DNA of 64,000 bases. It comes from Neospora caninum Liverpool. Lineage: Eukaryota; Apicomplexa; Conoidasida; Eucoccidiorida; Sarcocystidae. Shown piece after piece: positions 1 through 12,577 of the stretch. Numbering within the stretch: the first letter of the stretch is position 1; each line of letters begins with the position of its first letter. Below the pieces are notes generated by a model, which did no database searches, was not told the DNA's origin, and worked only from the letters and a program-made list of their open reading frames with translations. Location of the stretch: contig NC_018390.1 in assembly GCF_000208865.1 (NCBI RefSeq), positions 1,660,790 to 1,724,789 of the forward strand. The letters are read 5' to 3'. A program made the position numbers and the translations under genes.

Positions 1-20
1 TTTTTCTCATCTCTTTGCAG

Positions 21-2384
21 CGCCAGGGGCGTCGACTAGAACTCGCGGTGCGTGAACGCGAATACGGGAGTAGCACGCGTTGCTCTCACATATTCGACAT
101 CCTTCGCTGAGAGTCGTCTGCTCCGGTGATCACATGCCCTGACGTTCCGCCCCCCGCTGCCTCTTGCCTAGCCTCTAAGTCGCAGTCGATTGCCGCGCAT
201 CCAGGAGATGACAATCACTGGATGTGTCCAGGGGCGGTACTAGGTCGTTGCTCACTGGTGCGTTCGGAAGCCCCATTGTTTCCAGTATTTTTTTTTGCCG
301 CGGATGCACTCTAAAAATGCTTTGAGAATCTGGCTCTCTCTGGCGCGCTGCTTCTGGTTTCCGCTCAGGGTCTTACAAAGCCGAGGTCGGCGCGTCGACC
401 GCTGCGTCCCTGCCCCCACAAGCCAAAGTGGCGTATGCGCGTTTGCAAGCCGTCGCGCGACCCTCTGTGGGTTTGCACGATGTGGCCGGCGCGGGCGTGT
501 CCGAAGCGGCTCTCGCCTTTCCGTCGGGGCCTTCGCGCGGCGAGCGAGTGGCGTTTGTATACGCGGATCTCGGCCTCGGCGGAGGCGAAGCATTTCTGAC
601 AGGGAAGCAGACCGCGTTGCGGCTTCTTGATTGCGCTGTCAGCCCTGAACAAGTCGAAGGGGGAGGAAGGGCTGATAACCTGGTCAGCCTCTTTCTTTAC
701 GGCGCGCCTCAAAAGGTGCTGAGGCCGATGCCACTCCAGCTTCCAGAGAGCTGGAGCGCTGGATCGCAGACGCCCCAGCACGAAGGCGGTGGGGACTTGT
801 CGAGTCAGCACGGCGCCTCTCTTGTGTGGCTTCGATGTTGGGAAAACATGCCCAGTCCAACGCTGTGGGGTGGCACAGATGCGTTTTCCCCTGAAGGCGG
901 GAGAATGCAAGGTGCCTCCGCAGCCTTTCAGGCGCCTGCGGCTCGCCTCGGCGGGCGTCGTCCCGACATGAGTGCGGTTGTCGCGTGCTTCTCCCGTTCT
1001 GCCTCTGTACCGGCGCAACACGGGCAAGAGCTCACCGGTTCTTTACCTTCTGTATTGCAAAGACTTGGAGACGGTGGTTCGGAGCAACTGCTCCTGCCTA
1101 TCTATTTGAAATATTACATTGTACGGCAGATCATTCCTGCCCTCGACCGCCTCTTTGGTCTTCTTCCCGGTCAAACTTCTGTAGATCTTCGCCAGTGGTT
1201 CGACAGCATGCCGAAGCCGCAAAGAAGCCTGGCGACGAGACTGCGTCGTCGACTACAAACGGACCAGCAGATAGTGAAGAAACTTAGACAGGGCATGCTG
1301 AGGTTTGGGGCAGGACCACCGCTTCGGGAAAGGCGTCCTGAAAGCGGTCCAGTCCGAGCTCGAGACGGTCCGCCGCCGAGGCGAACGCCAGGAGCAGGTC
1401 AAATGGCTGTTCTGCCGAAGGCTGGTGCGGTATCGCCGGCGGCTCAGCCCCGGCAGAAACTGCTGCAGGCACTAAAAATTTCTAACGGGGCCGGAGGAGG
1501 AAGCAAAGTACGCCTTCACCACTTTTTTGCAGCTTCGGCCTGCCTCTTCTGTGGAGCGAAGTGTTCTCTACTCCCGCCTGGCGCGGTCAGAGGGCTGACG
1601 GAGGCTAACTCCGGAGACAAGCAGAATAAGAGGGGGAGTGCTGGAGGCCCCAAAGGAGGGGGTAGCACAGACAGGTGGTGGCGAAGGCGCACGGGAGGCA
1701 CAATTAATTTTGAAGAGGATGCCGAAGCCGATATCCGAGCGCAGCTTTTCAGGAAACTCGAGTGTCGTAACTTCACCAGTGACGATGACGGGGAAGGCAA
1801 CGAACATGAAAAGATAATACTCGACCTTTCATCGAGTTCTACATTCTCGTCATCGTCTCATGGGTCCATCTTCAGCCCCTTGTTTCAGCCCGTGTCACTC
1901 CAAGAGCAACGTCGGTACTGGCAGCCTCCCCCGGTGTGTGCAGCGTGTAGCGTGGATGCCGAACGCCTTCTTGTGCTAGCATATTCGGAGCTGCGCGAGG
2001 AGGAAAAAAGGGTGAAAGAGGTCGAAGACATTTGCGAGACATGCGCAGGTAAGCTGGTCTGTAGGGTTGGCAGAATTGTTAGCGAGCGTGTTATGCTGGG
2101 TTGGTCCTTTCGCGCTGCACGTCTGTGGAGGCACTTTCCAGGAGTCTGTTAACTTGGAGGCAAGCGTGTGGTGAAGTTTTCGCGTATCTCTCGCCATCGA
2201 AATTCACGCTGTTTCCTGTGCCACCATGCTTGTTTGTGTCACAGGGAGCAAACTGTGTGCAGCGGCATGTTTGAACGCTTGGCACTGCGACGTGTATTTT
2301 AGAAAATTGCGAAACGAGAGGTGCCTAGCAGCTGTCGCCTCGAAACTGCGCACGCTTCATTTGCACCTGAAGGAAAGTCGGTGA
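21..2384 (+). CDS. REV3: DNA polymerase zeta catalytic subunit, C-terminal part (REV3-like), 5' truncated by window edge
   Basis: This is the 3' end of a translesion B-family DNA polymerase gene. Proposed exons are 21-69, 369-2048 and 2245-2384. Position 20 ends a clear acceptor, so more exons lie to the left. The first junction gives EYGRSYKAEV, resembling the KEYRGSY stretch of REV3. Downstream come GERVAFV and YYIVRQIIPALDRLFG followed by VDLRQWFDSMPK, which fits polymerase zeta better than delta. The C-terminal metal-binding region is present: CLFC and CAAC (CysA), then ICETCAG, and after the last intron LCAAAC and WHCDVYFRKLR (CysB, the Fe-S site that in the family contacts accessory subunits). 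The two halves of CysA are separated by roughly 120 residues of Gly/Ser/acidic sequence, where the human protein has about ten. Phase is continuous across both introns. A delta-type polymerase is the main alternative. Confidence 0.75.
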
Positions 2385-5053
2385 CTGCCACCTGCTTCGC
2401 ATGGAGGAGCTGCAGTGACCAAGCTCGGCAGTCCTGTGTGCAGCGGAGCCATAGTCCTTTTCTTACCATTCCTTGCAGACGCTATCCATGGAATTCGCAT
2501 CGGGCGCTACGCCCAGGCGACATTGAAAAGGGGCTCTGAACCAAGGAACAGTCTGGTCGTTTCCGCTGGTCACCATTCAAGTATACGCAGCCGCGGCCTA
2601 GTGTGGCGCGACGATATCTTGAGATCACGCCGTTCTCGAGTGATGCCTCACTCTTGGGCGACCTCGTCAAGGATATTCACCGTAACTTCTCCGTGCAGTT
2701 TGTCACTGTGGCGATCTCGAATTGAAAATCATTCGCTATGGGAAGTGAAGCTAGCTGTGGCCCAGCCAGAACGTGACTGTGATTGTTCGTGGCAACTCCA
2801 GTCTGATTCACCGCGGATCCACCGCCGGGAATTAATGTTCTCCTCACCATTGGCTTGCATACTAGTAGCCCAACGCAGGAGCAGTTTGTGTGCGTTCAGC
2901 TGTGATCTCAGCTGCGGGGACTTGTGTGTAACGCGGCATGAACAGTACGGAACAACAAATGAGGACGCTCTCATGGTGTTTGAGTCGTCTTCATGAATCT
3001 CGATGCGAACGCAACCTTCGCGCGCAAGTCACAGAATCACCAAGACCAGGGAAGCAGGAGTCAGAATCAAATGCGTCAGCTGTGGCGATAGTGAAGCCGA
3101 GGGCGAGTTCCCTGAGCGAGACGTTTGCTCGTTTAGCTGTGCAGGATGGTCCACGCACCACAAGTGGAACCTCCTGGTGCGAGAAACTTGTATCACGTGT
3201 CACCCGGCGTCAATTTCGTTGCGGCATAGGCTTTCGCGACTCGAGAGCTTCTCTTCACAGGTCGCCTAACGTTGGGGGATGCATCCTCCCCCAGACTCAA
3301 CCTTGAATTCTCATGAATGGCGCTTAGTCCGAGCGCTGATGGGAAGTCCGAAGGCATGCGCGTGAAGTTAACGCCGGTGGCTGGCTCGCGTGCGCGATTG
3401 TGGCTTCTCACCAGACAGGCTGTCTGTCGCCACGTCACGGGCTTCTCCGCAAGTTTGTGTTCTTCTGGGGCTCAACTCCGCGGGAGGAGAGAACTGTTGA
3501 AGTATGCAGGGTCTTTGTCCGGCACCGCACCGAAAAACTGGAAAGAAGGTGCCCCTGTTTGGTGGGTGCGGCTGCTGAACCGTCGGAAGGCCGCGGCCAT
3601 CGGACGCCATCTTACCTCATGGTGAAGGACACGGAAAGTATCATCGAACGAGTTTCCAACCGAACAGTTGGATGTCTCTTACCGGCTCCAAGTTCTGGTA
3701 TGTATACATGGTTTCGAGAAAGCGCTGCTTAGCTATCCAGTCTCTTTCGTTTATTCAGTTCTGTGTAGCGCTCACAGAAGGGCACCCCAGCATGACTACG
3801 TCATCTTCTACATTTTCGCGTTGTTCTCTGTGTGTGCTCCAAATCGTTGAATCCCAGAGGGCTTTTACATTGCTGGCAAGCTATTTTCGTTTCTCCCGGC
3901 CTGCCGACTATATCATCGCAATGAGATGGCCAATCATTTCTTTCAGTTACACCATATGGATGGTGCTATGAGCTTGCACAGTCTAGTATAGCTGGGCCGG
4001 GCTTCTTTGTGACGGCTCGCGAGTAGCGTCAACGCCCACGCGGTGGCATGCATTCGTAATCACATCCACATGGATTCTCTGATATTTTGAACCAATGCAA
4101 CGACGCTACGGTTAGAACACCAGTATGATCACCCGCCCCGTGTGGAAAAACGAAGCGTGTTTCAAAGACGGATCTGTTGGCAACAAGTTCGCAGCCAGTA
4201 TATATCTGAGTTCGCTAATGAAGAGGCCAGTGTCTCTTGGCCACTCTAGAGTCATCGTACCGAGCGGGTATCCGATATAGGCACGACCGTGTGTTCGTCA
4301 TGCTCTATTTATGGAAGGCACTCATTAATCCGGTACAGCAATCTTCCTTGGACTCAGGTCTCGATGTCCGCAGATCACACACGCAGTGGCAAACCGCCAC
4401 GCATCAGTGAACTTCCGAAGTGGACCGCTCGGACGCGAGTGCCAGAGTCTTCATTGGCTACGCCCATTAGTACCTGCCAACAAGAAAGGAAAAAAAAACT
4501 CGACGGGCTCCAGCATGGGATGTAGCAGTTCTCGTTCCTGTTACAGTTGCACGGATTTCCGCGACTCCCTGCCCGCTTCAATGGAGGGGAGACGCAGGAT
4601 CCAGGATCGAGTAGACACCGAGAGCGATATCCACCCCTCCACGGCAACGGCAGCTGACAGTCGGTGCCCGGGTGAAGGCTAGACAGTCACACAAGCTGGG
4701 CCAGTGGGCTACTGCAACAACGCCGTCACCCTTGTCAAGCGAGCACTGGACGATCGTCTGAAGAGTCCCCCAACTCCTTTCTGTTGCCGACACTCTGAGA
4801 CACGTCGATGTGCCCGTTAGCAAAGATTGTGAACAAGCAGATTTTTTTGTGTGCAGGTTGGCTTCACTCGAAGTGGATCGGCTGGTGGTAATATGACCAA
4901 TCATTTTTTGATTGTGTATAGATCTAGTGTTGAAGCGTGAAGCCAAACATTAGAGGGAACGGCGCGCTTGTGCCGATCAGGGGGGCCGATGATCATCATT
5001 TGTGTGCGTGCAAAGAAGCCAGGCCCGTAGGTTTAGCGTGACCTGTAGACACA
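2385..5053. other. Intergenic: REV3 3' flank and CST1 upstream region
   Basis: I see no convincing gene in these 2.7 kb. Small open frames occur on both strands, the longest on + at 2415-2996, but none has a recognisable domain or a plausible spliced structure. The right part must hold the 3' UTR of the polymerase gene and the promoter and 5' UTR of CST1. The CST1 start codon has A at -3. A GCATGCA element lies at 4046-4052. Confidence 0.6.
4046..4052. promoter_or_regulatory. GCATGCA element upstream of CST1
   Basis: GCATGCA (TGCATGC on the other strand) lies about 1 kb upstream of the CST1 start codon. TGCATGC is a motif reported as enriched in Toxoplasma promoters and bound by ApiAP2-type domains in apicomplexans. 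A 7-mer occurs by chance every several kb, so its function is only a possibility. Confidence 0.25.
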
Positions 5054-8000
5054 ATGAAACTAACTAGTTTCTTTTTCGCGCTGTCAAGCAGTGGTGCAGC
5101 CCTGCTGTTACCGGCGTATGCGCGGCTAGGAGCCCAATCGTCCGGGTTCGATCTTGAACAACCCCCAAACCGGGGAACCGATATGAAGAGAATAGATGTT
5201 GTTAGCACTGAAGGAAGCCAGCGGTTCGAATGCCCCGTTGACTCTGTGTTGTTTCCAGAACAAGCAACTGGCGACAGTCAGAGTGCCACAGTGTTTGCTG
5301 TGGGTGCTGATGATTCGTGCAACATTTTTGACCAGCCGTCTCGGCTGGGTGACTTGATCCCCGGTGCTTCTCTGCAGGAGGAGCTTTCGGTGACTGCGGA
5401 CAGCGCGACAAAGGCATACACACTTGTGATCCCAGGTTTGCCGTCGAAGGTGGTCAAACTCTGCTATGTCTGCGTTCACACAGATAATCCAGAAGATAGC
5501 CAGGTGGTGGTGATCACGGTGGGACGTGCTGGAGATGGAGAACGTGGAATTCCTGCGTCAGCGCCGGTGTGCAAACCCAGCTTCTCTCTAGAAGCTTGGG
5601 CGCTAGGTGTGAGGCAGCCAGAAGTAGTTCTCGATGTGACGGCACCGGGGCAATCGGTGCGTTTTTCTTGCCTGAGCGATGCCACAGTGTTTCCACACGA
5701 GGCCGGGGCACGTTCGGCGCCCACCCAAGTATATCCAGTCGATGGACGGGGATGGTGTGACTTGTCGAGAGGATCATCTACTTTGGGGAAATTCCTTTCG
5801 GGAGCAACAGTGACGGCGGACGTTAGACAGCGAGCTGGCGGCTTTCTGATGACGTACACTCTCAATGTTCCTCGACTTCCCTCTACAGATCGAAGATTTT
5901 GTTTCGTGTGCCCCCGGGGCCGCGATCCAACGGATGGGTGTGCGGTTCTGGTGAACGTCAGAGCAGGAATGATAGAGGATCCGACAGGGCGGCTGGTTAC
6001 AGTTCCGATGTGCCATCTTCAGGAGTCCCCCGAGGCAGCAGAGACCGGCATCAAAATTGCTGCACTGACGCTGGAAATTGGCAGGCCACACGCTAGTGCG
6101 CAGTTCGCTTGTCCCAGTAATTCGGAGGTCGTGCCGCAAGACGCTTCCTCAGAGGACAACCTGGAAGCATCTGTTTTTCCAGTCGGCAAGGACGGTTCTT
6201 GCATTATTGAAGGGCAGACGTCGAAACTTCACGAAAGCATTCCGGGAGCGACGCTGAGAGTCGCCACCATAGTACATAGAGGCTCGGTCAACAGACTCTA
6301 CACTTTTTCTGTAGGCATGCTGCCGACCAGCAGCCAGAAGGTGTGCTATGTCTGTGCCCGCAATTCAGTCGCGGCTCACGGATGCGGAGTGGTGATTAGC
6401 GTGAAAGGGAAAGAAAATGGTAAGCCAAGAACGGCGCCTGTGTGCGAGCCACAGCGCTTACCGGCGGTGGCTGAGAGGGGTCTTCTACAGCCGTCTGTGG
6501 AGCTTGTCGTTGACAAGCCAGAGGGACTTGTCCAATTCGAATGTCCAGGAAATTCAGTTGTTTTCCCAGAGCATGCAACTGATAAGAGCCCGGAAGTTGC
6601 CGCTGTGTATACAGGGCCAGACGGGAACGTTTGCGACCTCTGGGAGCATCCATCGAAGTTGGTAGACATTCTTCGAGGCGCAACACTTCGGGTAGACACG
6701 ACCGACGAAAATGGTAGCATGGCAAGAACATACACTTTGAAGGTTCCTATGCTTCCGTCCTCAAAAACAAAGCTGTGTTACGCATGTGTCAAGGACAATG
6801 ATATTGCGGAGAGCTGTGGGATCTTGATTACAGTCATGCCGACAGCACCCCCTACAGAAGAGACGCCCGGACCACCGCTAGAGAGAGGAGTATGTGCGCC
6901 GGTGTATTCTGGCGACGTAGCGAAAAGTGGCTTGCGGAAGCCATCTGTGATACTCACAGTCGACGACGATCATCGAACTGTCGAGTTTACGTGTCCGCAT
7001 AGCTCTCTCGTCTTCCCCGACCAAGCCGCCGACTTCGATGCAGAAGAAGCAGCGGTCTACACGGTGTCTGGCGGTTCTTGTGATGTGTGGGAAGAACCGA
7101 TTTATCTAACAAAGGTTTTGCCCGGAGCTTCGTTAGTCTCTCACACTACCCTCGATAATGGAGAGGTTACAAGGAAGTACACCTTAACCGTCGAACAGCT
7201 TCCCGGGACGCCCAAGAGGCTGTGCTATCTCTGCGTCTACAACCGTGATGTTTTGAACAGTTGCGGAGTCATGATCGACGTCGCCAGCAACCGCGTGGGA
7301 GAGCTGCTCGAGCAAAACGAGGACAAAATTGAACCAGATCAAACTGTCCCCAGCACTGTGGAGCTGCAGTGCCCGCCAGACTACTCGGCACACACTGCAG
7401 CCACCGGTCTAAGGCTTCCAGAAATGGAGCTCCTTGTTGATTCGGCGAACCGTACTGTCCGCTTCATTTGCCCAGATGATTCTTCTGTTTTCCCGGAAGT
7501 TGATGAAGTTGCCGATCCACCATCCGGCAAAGTGTACAGAGTAGCCGGCGATTCGTGTGACACTAGGGAGGAGACAACTTTACTGCGGGATGAGGTCCCT
7601 GGTGCGGAGTTGCGGAAGAGAATCCTCGTGGAAGGAGGAGTTGTGCAGCGGTTCTACACTTTCACGGCTGAGCGACTTCCAGCAGAGGATAGAAGGCTAT
7701 GCTACTTATGCGTCCGCCAGAGAAACCCTGCCGACAGCTGCGCTGTGATGATCACTGTAAAAGCAGATTCGGCTGGCGTTCCTATACCTCCAGTTGTGCC
7801 AAACCCGCTGCGGATACCGCCTGCACCTGTCTGCAAGCCAGATTACTCTCCTGAGGTGGCAGAAACAGGGTTTAAAGCACCGGCGCTTGGCTTGACCATC
7901 GACAGTAGGACCCAGAGTATCCAGTTCATTTGTCCCGAGAGTTCTATAGTATTCCCCGATCTTGCGGCGGTGCCCGATCAGGAGTCAGCCATGGTCTATC

Positions 8001-11000
8001 TGGTGGGTGAACGCGACTTCTGTAACGTCGCGGCCTCGCCTCCCCTCCTTTCGGATGTGTTGCCGGGTGCAGCACTGAGCTCCCGCACGACAGTTGATGC
8101 CGGCGTGGTGAATCGGACGTATACGTTGACCGCGCCCAAGCTGCCTGACGAGGACATCAAGTTGTGCTACTTGTGTGTACAGAATCGACAGGTTACGGAG
8201 AGCTGCGGGATCCACATCACAGTGAAGGGCGGGAAGCAGCGGCCTGATGCGACGCCTGCTGGACCCGTCTGTCATCTGGGCTATTCTCCGGGATCTGAGG
8301 AGACGGGAATGCGTGAGGCGGCGATCGAGCTAGTAGTAGAGAAACCGAGCATTCCTGTAGGCTTCGTATGTCCTGAAGGTTCGCACGTTTTCCCGGAGTA
8401 TGCAGCGTTAGCAAAGGAGAGTGTAGCATCAGTTTACGGAGTTAAAGGTAATGAGTGCCTCTTCGCAGGCGCCAGAGCGAACCTTCAAAGCTTGGTGCCG
8501 GGTGCAACTCTTCGAATGGACGCTACAGACGAAGGCGGAGTGATAATGAGGACATACACTTTTACAGCTCCCAACCAGCCCGCAGAGGATAGGCGCTTCT
8601 GCTACATGTGCGTCCGTGAGCACGATATTTATCAGAGCTGCGCGGTCATTATTGTTGTTAAGGGCAGCGGCCAGTTACCAGAACCCAAGACACAACCACC
8701 AGAGGAGCGGCCAACACCTGTTTGTACCCCTCGTATACAACCAGGAACGGCGCTAACAGGCCACCTGGACCCATCTGTGAAGCTGTGGATCAATGAGCCG
8801 GAGGAACAAGTCAGTTTTGTCTGCCCGGATCGCTCTCAATTGCTTCCAAATCCAGAGAGTTCAGAACCGCAGGTCTATGGTGTTGGTGCAGGGGAATCAT
8901 GCCTGTTCACCAAACCTCTGATGTCTCTTGCAAGCGCGGTCCCGGGGGCGTGCTTGTCGACCGAAACTTTGGTAGAGAGTGAGGTTACAACCAAGAAATT
9001 CACCCTCTGGGTTCCCAGCTTACCGTTGGAGGAGACCAAGGTGTGCTACACGTGTGTGAGCCAAGTGGACCCCACAAAGAGATGTGCTGTGGCCATTACC
9101 GTGAAAGGAGAGGGCAAAATGCCAGGTGGCCTACCTGCATCGTTGCCATCACCGATATGTGCAGCTCAATTCTCCCAGTGTGCCTTCCTTACCGGAGTAA
9201 GGATGCCGAGCATAATGCTAACCATAGAAAAGCCGAACACGCCGCTGACATTCGACTGTCCCCCCAATACAACTTTATATCCGCAGAATGCAGTGGTTCC
9301 CGGCAAGGCGACATTTTTCCCACCCAATGAGAAAGGTGCGTGCATCTATAAAGGACCAGTGGCGGCATCTCAACTAGATGAGTTCGTCCCTGGAGCAAGT
9401 CTACGAGCTAAAGAGAGTATTGAAGGAGCTGTTATCTTGCGGAGTTATACACTAAATGTTCCAAAGCTGCCTAAGACGGAGACCAATCTATGCTACTTGT
9501 GCGTGCGTGGCCATGAACCAGCGTACAGTTGCGGTGTCGTCGTTAAGGTGAAAGCTCCAGTTGCTCCTGCGCCGATACCAAAGCATCCGGTCTGTCTCCC
9601 CTCGAATGATGCCTCGGAGGGGCAGACGGGGATGATAACGCCAAATGTGACACTCACAATCGATCGAGCGGGTGGCACTGCGAGTTTCGAATGCCTTGAG
9701 GGATCCACCGTCTTCCCAGACCATGCGGACTCACCTGACCCCAGCTGCGCTCTTTCATACAGAGTGACCGGAGATACCTGCGATGTGCGAGGCCGTACGG
9801 AGGTGCTGGCCAGCAAACTTCCAGGAGCATCTCTTCGAAAAAGTGCAGTGGAAAACGGACACAGCAAAGGGCACCTGTATACGTTCACGGTCCCGCAGCT
9901 GCCAGCAAAACAACAACAGGTCTGCTTCATGTGCGTCAAGGACAGGGACACGTCGCGTAGCTGTGGAGTCGTAATTGTTGTGAAGCCGCATCCAGCCACC
10001 ATCCCCCCAGTGTCAGTGCCAGTATGTAAGCTGGAACATGCGCCGCTAGCTGCCACGACAGGCCTGCTTGAGGCCTCAGTGGCGCTAATCGTGAAGGGAC
10101 CCAACAGCTCCGTGGAATTCGGGTGTCCCAGCAATTCAGTGATCAATCCGACCACGGCAACATCCCGTGGGCCTCTGGCACAAGTGTATTCTGTACGCGA
10201 CGGACAGATTTGCGATATCAAAGGTCCACTGCAGACCCTTGCGGACCGTGTTCCGGGAGCAAGCCTCACGGCGGTTCAACCGCTGAAGGAAGGTGATGCA
10301 ATATGGAAACAAACGTTCAGAGTCGCTAACCTTCCGGCGAAAGATACGTCCCTGTGTTACTTATGCGTGTCACCAGGGGACTTTACACACAGATGCGGAG
10401 TAGTAATTAATGTGAAAGGTTCGGGGGTTCCGCCTTCTCCGCTTCCACCCAAGCCAAAAGACTTCGGCTGTGCACCAAAGTACTCAGAAGAAGTGGAGAT
10501 AACGGGCAAGCTGAAGCCCGCGGTAAGGCTCATGGTACTATCATTGGAGGAGCCCCTTCGTTTTGAATGCAGGGCTAATGCGAAAGTCTATCCACCGGGG
10601 GCCTCCTTGATAAAACCAGCAAAGGCTGTCGTGTATTCAGTGGATGCAGGGGGTATGTGTAATGTGTGGAAGCCACCGCTGAGTTTGAACCGCGTGGTTC
10701 CTGGTGCAAGGCTTAGGACGAAGACAAAACTGGTCGCCGGAGCCATCACTACAACTGGCTTCCTCCGTGTTCCAGTACTTCCACCCCAGCCAAAGAATTT
10801 CTGCTTCGCGTGTGTGGACAGGGGTAATGTTGCAAATAGTTGCGGAATCCTTGTGAATGTTCCCCCAGTCTGGGCACCACCGGTCGAAGGTAAGAAATTC
10901 AGCTGACAGCGAGGGTGAGCAGACGCCGATTATGATGGTTTCCATAGCCTAACGGTGTTCCGCTAGCACAGAGTGAATCCGTAGAGTGGCACGTGGGGCA

Positions 11001-12577
11001 CCTGTGTGTTTTCTGACACCACGAGGAGCTCTTCGAGGCACCCACTTACGCTGCATCTGCTGTAAACGTTTTCCCTCTCAACTCGTGGGTCGTAGGCTTG
11101 ATGGCGAGCAGTCGCTGAGTGTAACTATCAAACAAATCCGTCTGACACGCGTGTCGTTTGGTTCGCGATGTTTGCAGCGACCTTGTGCAACGAGGTAAAG
11201 ACTTTGCCGATGGCGATAGATTCTTCTGGTGAGTTGACGGTGCGCTGCGGTGTGGAGTTTCCCGACCTTGACCCGCCCCTTGCCGCTGCTGCGTCGGATC
11301 AGAAAGTCTACTACGGAGAGGCCTGCGACGACGTTGGAGCGTTGGCCACTGTCAGTCCCGGGGCGTCGATTGTGAAGGAACCGGAGTACAACAACTTGAC
11401 GAAGACGGTCGCGACTGCGGTACAGCTCTCAGTCCCGAAATCCGCAGTGAAGCAGACAATATGTTTCAAATGCTTGCAGCCAAAACCACTACAGCACAAA
11501 TCATGCACAGTGCGTGTAACCGTGGTACCGCCGCTGGCGCCACCGACAACGACAACCACAACGACGAGGCCGACAACAACGACAACCACAACAAAGAAAC
11601 CTACAACAACAACGACAACCACAACAAAGAAACCGACCACAGCAACGACAACCACAACAAAGAAACCGACCACAACAACGACAACCACAACTAAGAAACC
11701 GACCACGACGACAACCACAACGAAGAAACCTACTACGACGACAACCACAACGAAGAAACCTACCACGACGACAACCACAACGAAGAAACCTACTACGACG
11801 ACAACCACAACGAAGAAACCTACTACGACGACAACCACAACGAAGAAACCTACTACGACGACAACCACAACGAAGAAACCTACTACGACGACAACCACAA
11901 CGAAGAAACCTACTACGACGACAACAACAAAGAGACCTACCACGACGACAACCACAATGAAGAAACCGACGACGACAACCACAACGAAGAAACCGACGAC
12001 GACAACCACAACAAAGAAACCTACTACGACGACAACCACAACGAAGAAACCTACTACGACGACAACAACAAAGAGACCTACCACGACGACAACCACAACG
12101 AAGAAACCTACTACGACGACAACCACAACGAAGAAACCTACTACGACAACAACAACAAAGAGACCTACCACGACAACGACGACAACCACAACGAGAAGAC
12201 CGACGACGACGACAACGACAACCACGACCACAACCACGACGACTACTACAACTACGTCAACAACATCGAAACCGCCCGTGGTTATGTCACCCGTATTCAT
12301 TGAGGAAACCACCACAACAACCAGGCGCACCACCACAACGCACTACATACGGACAGAAGCACCAACCTCAACAACTACAGTTGGGTCAACAACACCGGCG
12401 ACGTCATTGTTCCACTGGAAGAGTAAACTGGCCTCCCTGGCAGGTCAATGGAGCTTTTCAGGAGCTCTACAAGGGCGCACGGGTGCTCACTCAGGTGTAT
12501 ATGAAGCGAAAATCACTCAACCGCCCCCTCCATTGGAGCCGTTACAGAAAAAGAAAGATTGCTGTGGGCCTAAGTAA
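5054..12577 (+). CDS. CST1: CST1 / SRS44 cyst-wall mucin-like glycoprotein
   Basis: Proposed exons 5054-10889 and 11178-12577 join in phase (G|CG) to give about 2411 residues. A hydrophobic N-terminus (residues 1 to about 24) looks like a signal peptide. Thirteen tandem SRS-type units of about 140 residues fill exon 1. Typical landmarks are PVC, ETG, FxCP, VFP, PGA, YTL, LCYLCV and SCGV. A shorter fourteenth unit opens exon 2. From about residue 2068 a mucin-like TKKPTTTTTT repeat runs for some 240 residues, then a Pro/Lys tail. There is no C-terminal hydrophobic GPI signal, unlike most SRS surface antigens. CST1 is known as the roughly 250-kDa O-glycosylated bradyzoite cyst-wall protein that binds DBA lectin and gives the cyst mechanical strength. 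The SRS array plus Thr-rich tail makes the assignment strong. Strain-specific repeat number will change the length. Confidence 0.93.
10890..11177 (+). other. CST1 intron between SRS units 13 and 14
   Basis: The donor is GTAAGAAA after GTCGAAG and the acceptor is TTTGCAG at 11177. Without splicing the first frame stops at 10906. Splicing restores phase and joins unit 13 to a fourteenth SRS-like unit starting TLCNEV. The intron falls between domains, not within one. Confidence 0.8.
11545..12262 (+). repeat. 30-bp coding minisatellite of the CST1 mucin domain
   Basis: Tandem units of mainly 30 bp encode T-K-K-P followed by six or seven Thr. Copies between about 11700 and 11920 are nearly identical, while the edges are diverged (KR, MK, RRP variants and an Ala at one place). 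More than 20 KP or RP steps are visible. Dense Thr next to Pro is the classic substrate for polypeptide GalNAc-transferases, consistent with the known lectin binding of this protein. Near-identical copies imply recent expansion or homogenisation. Confidence 0.9.

Noticed and set aside
369..2384. Polymerase delta (POLD1) instead of zeta
   Set aside because: The VDLRQWFDSMPK and RQIIPALDRLFG segments resemble REV3, and the cysteine region aligns better with zeta.
2415..2996. 193-codon frame after the polymerase gene
   Set aside because: There is no family resemblance, and its start codon lies just 31 bp past the polymerase stop codon, likely in 3' UTR.
11311..12336. 341-codon minus-strand frame of Val/Gly/Phe repeats
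   Set aside because: It is the antisense shadow of the CST1 Thr/Lys/Pro minisatellite; the repeat keeps all frames open.
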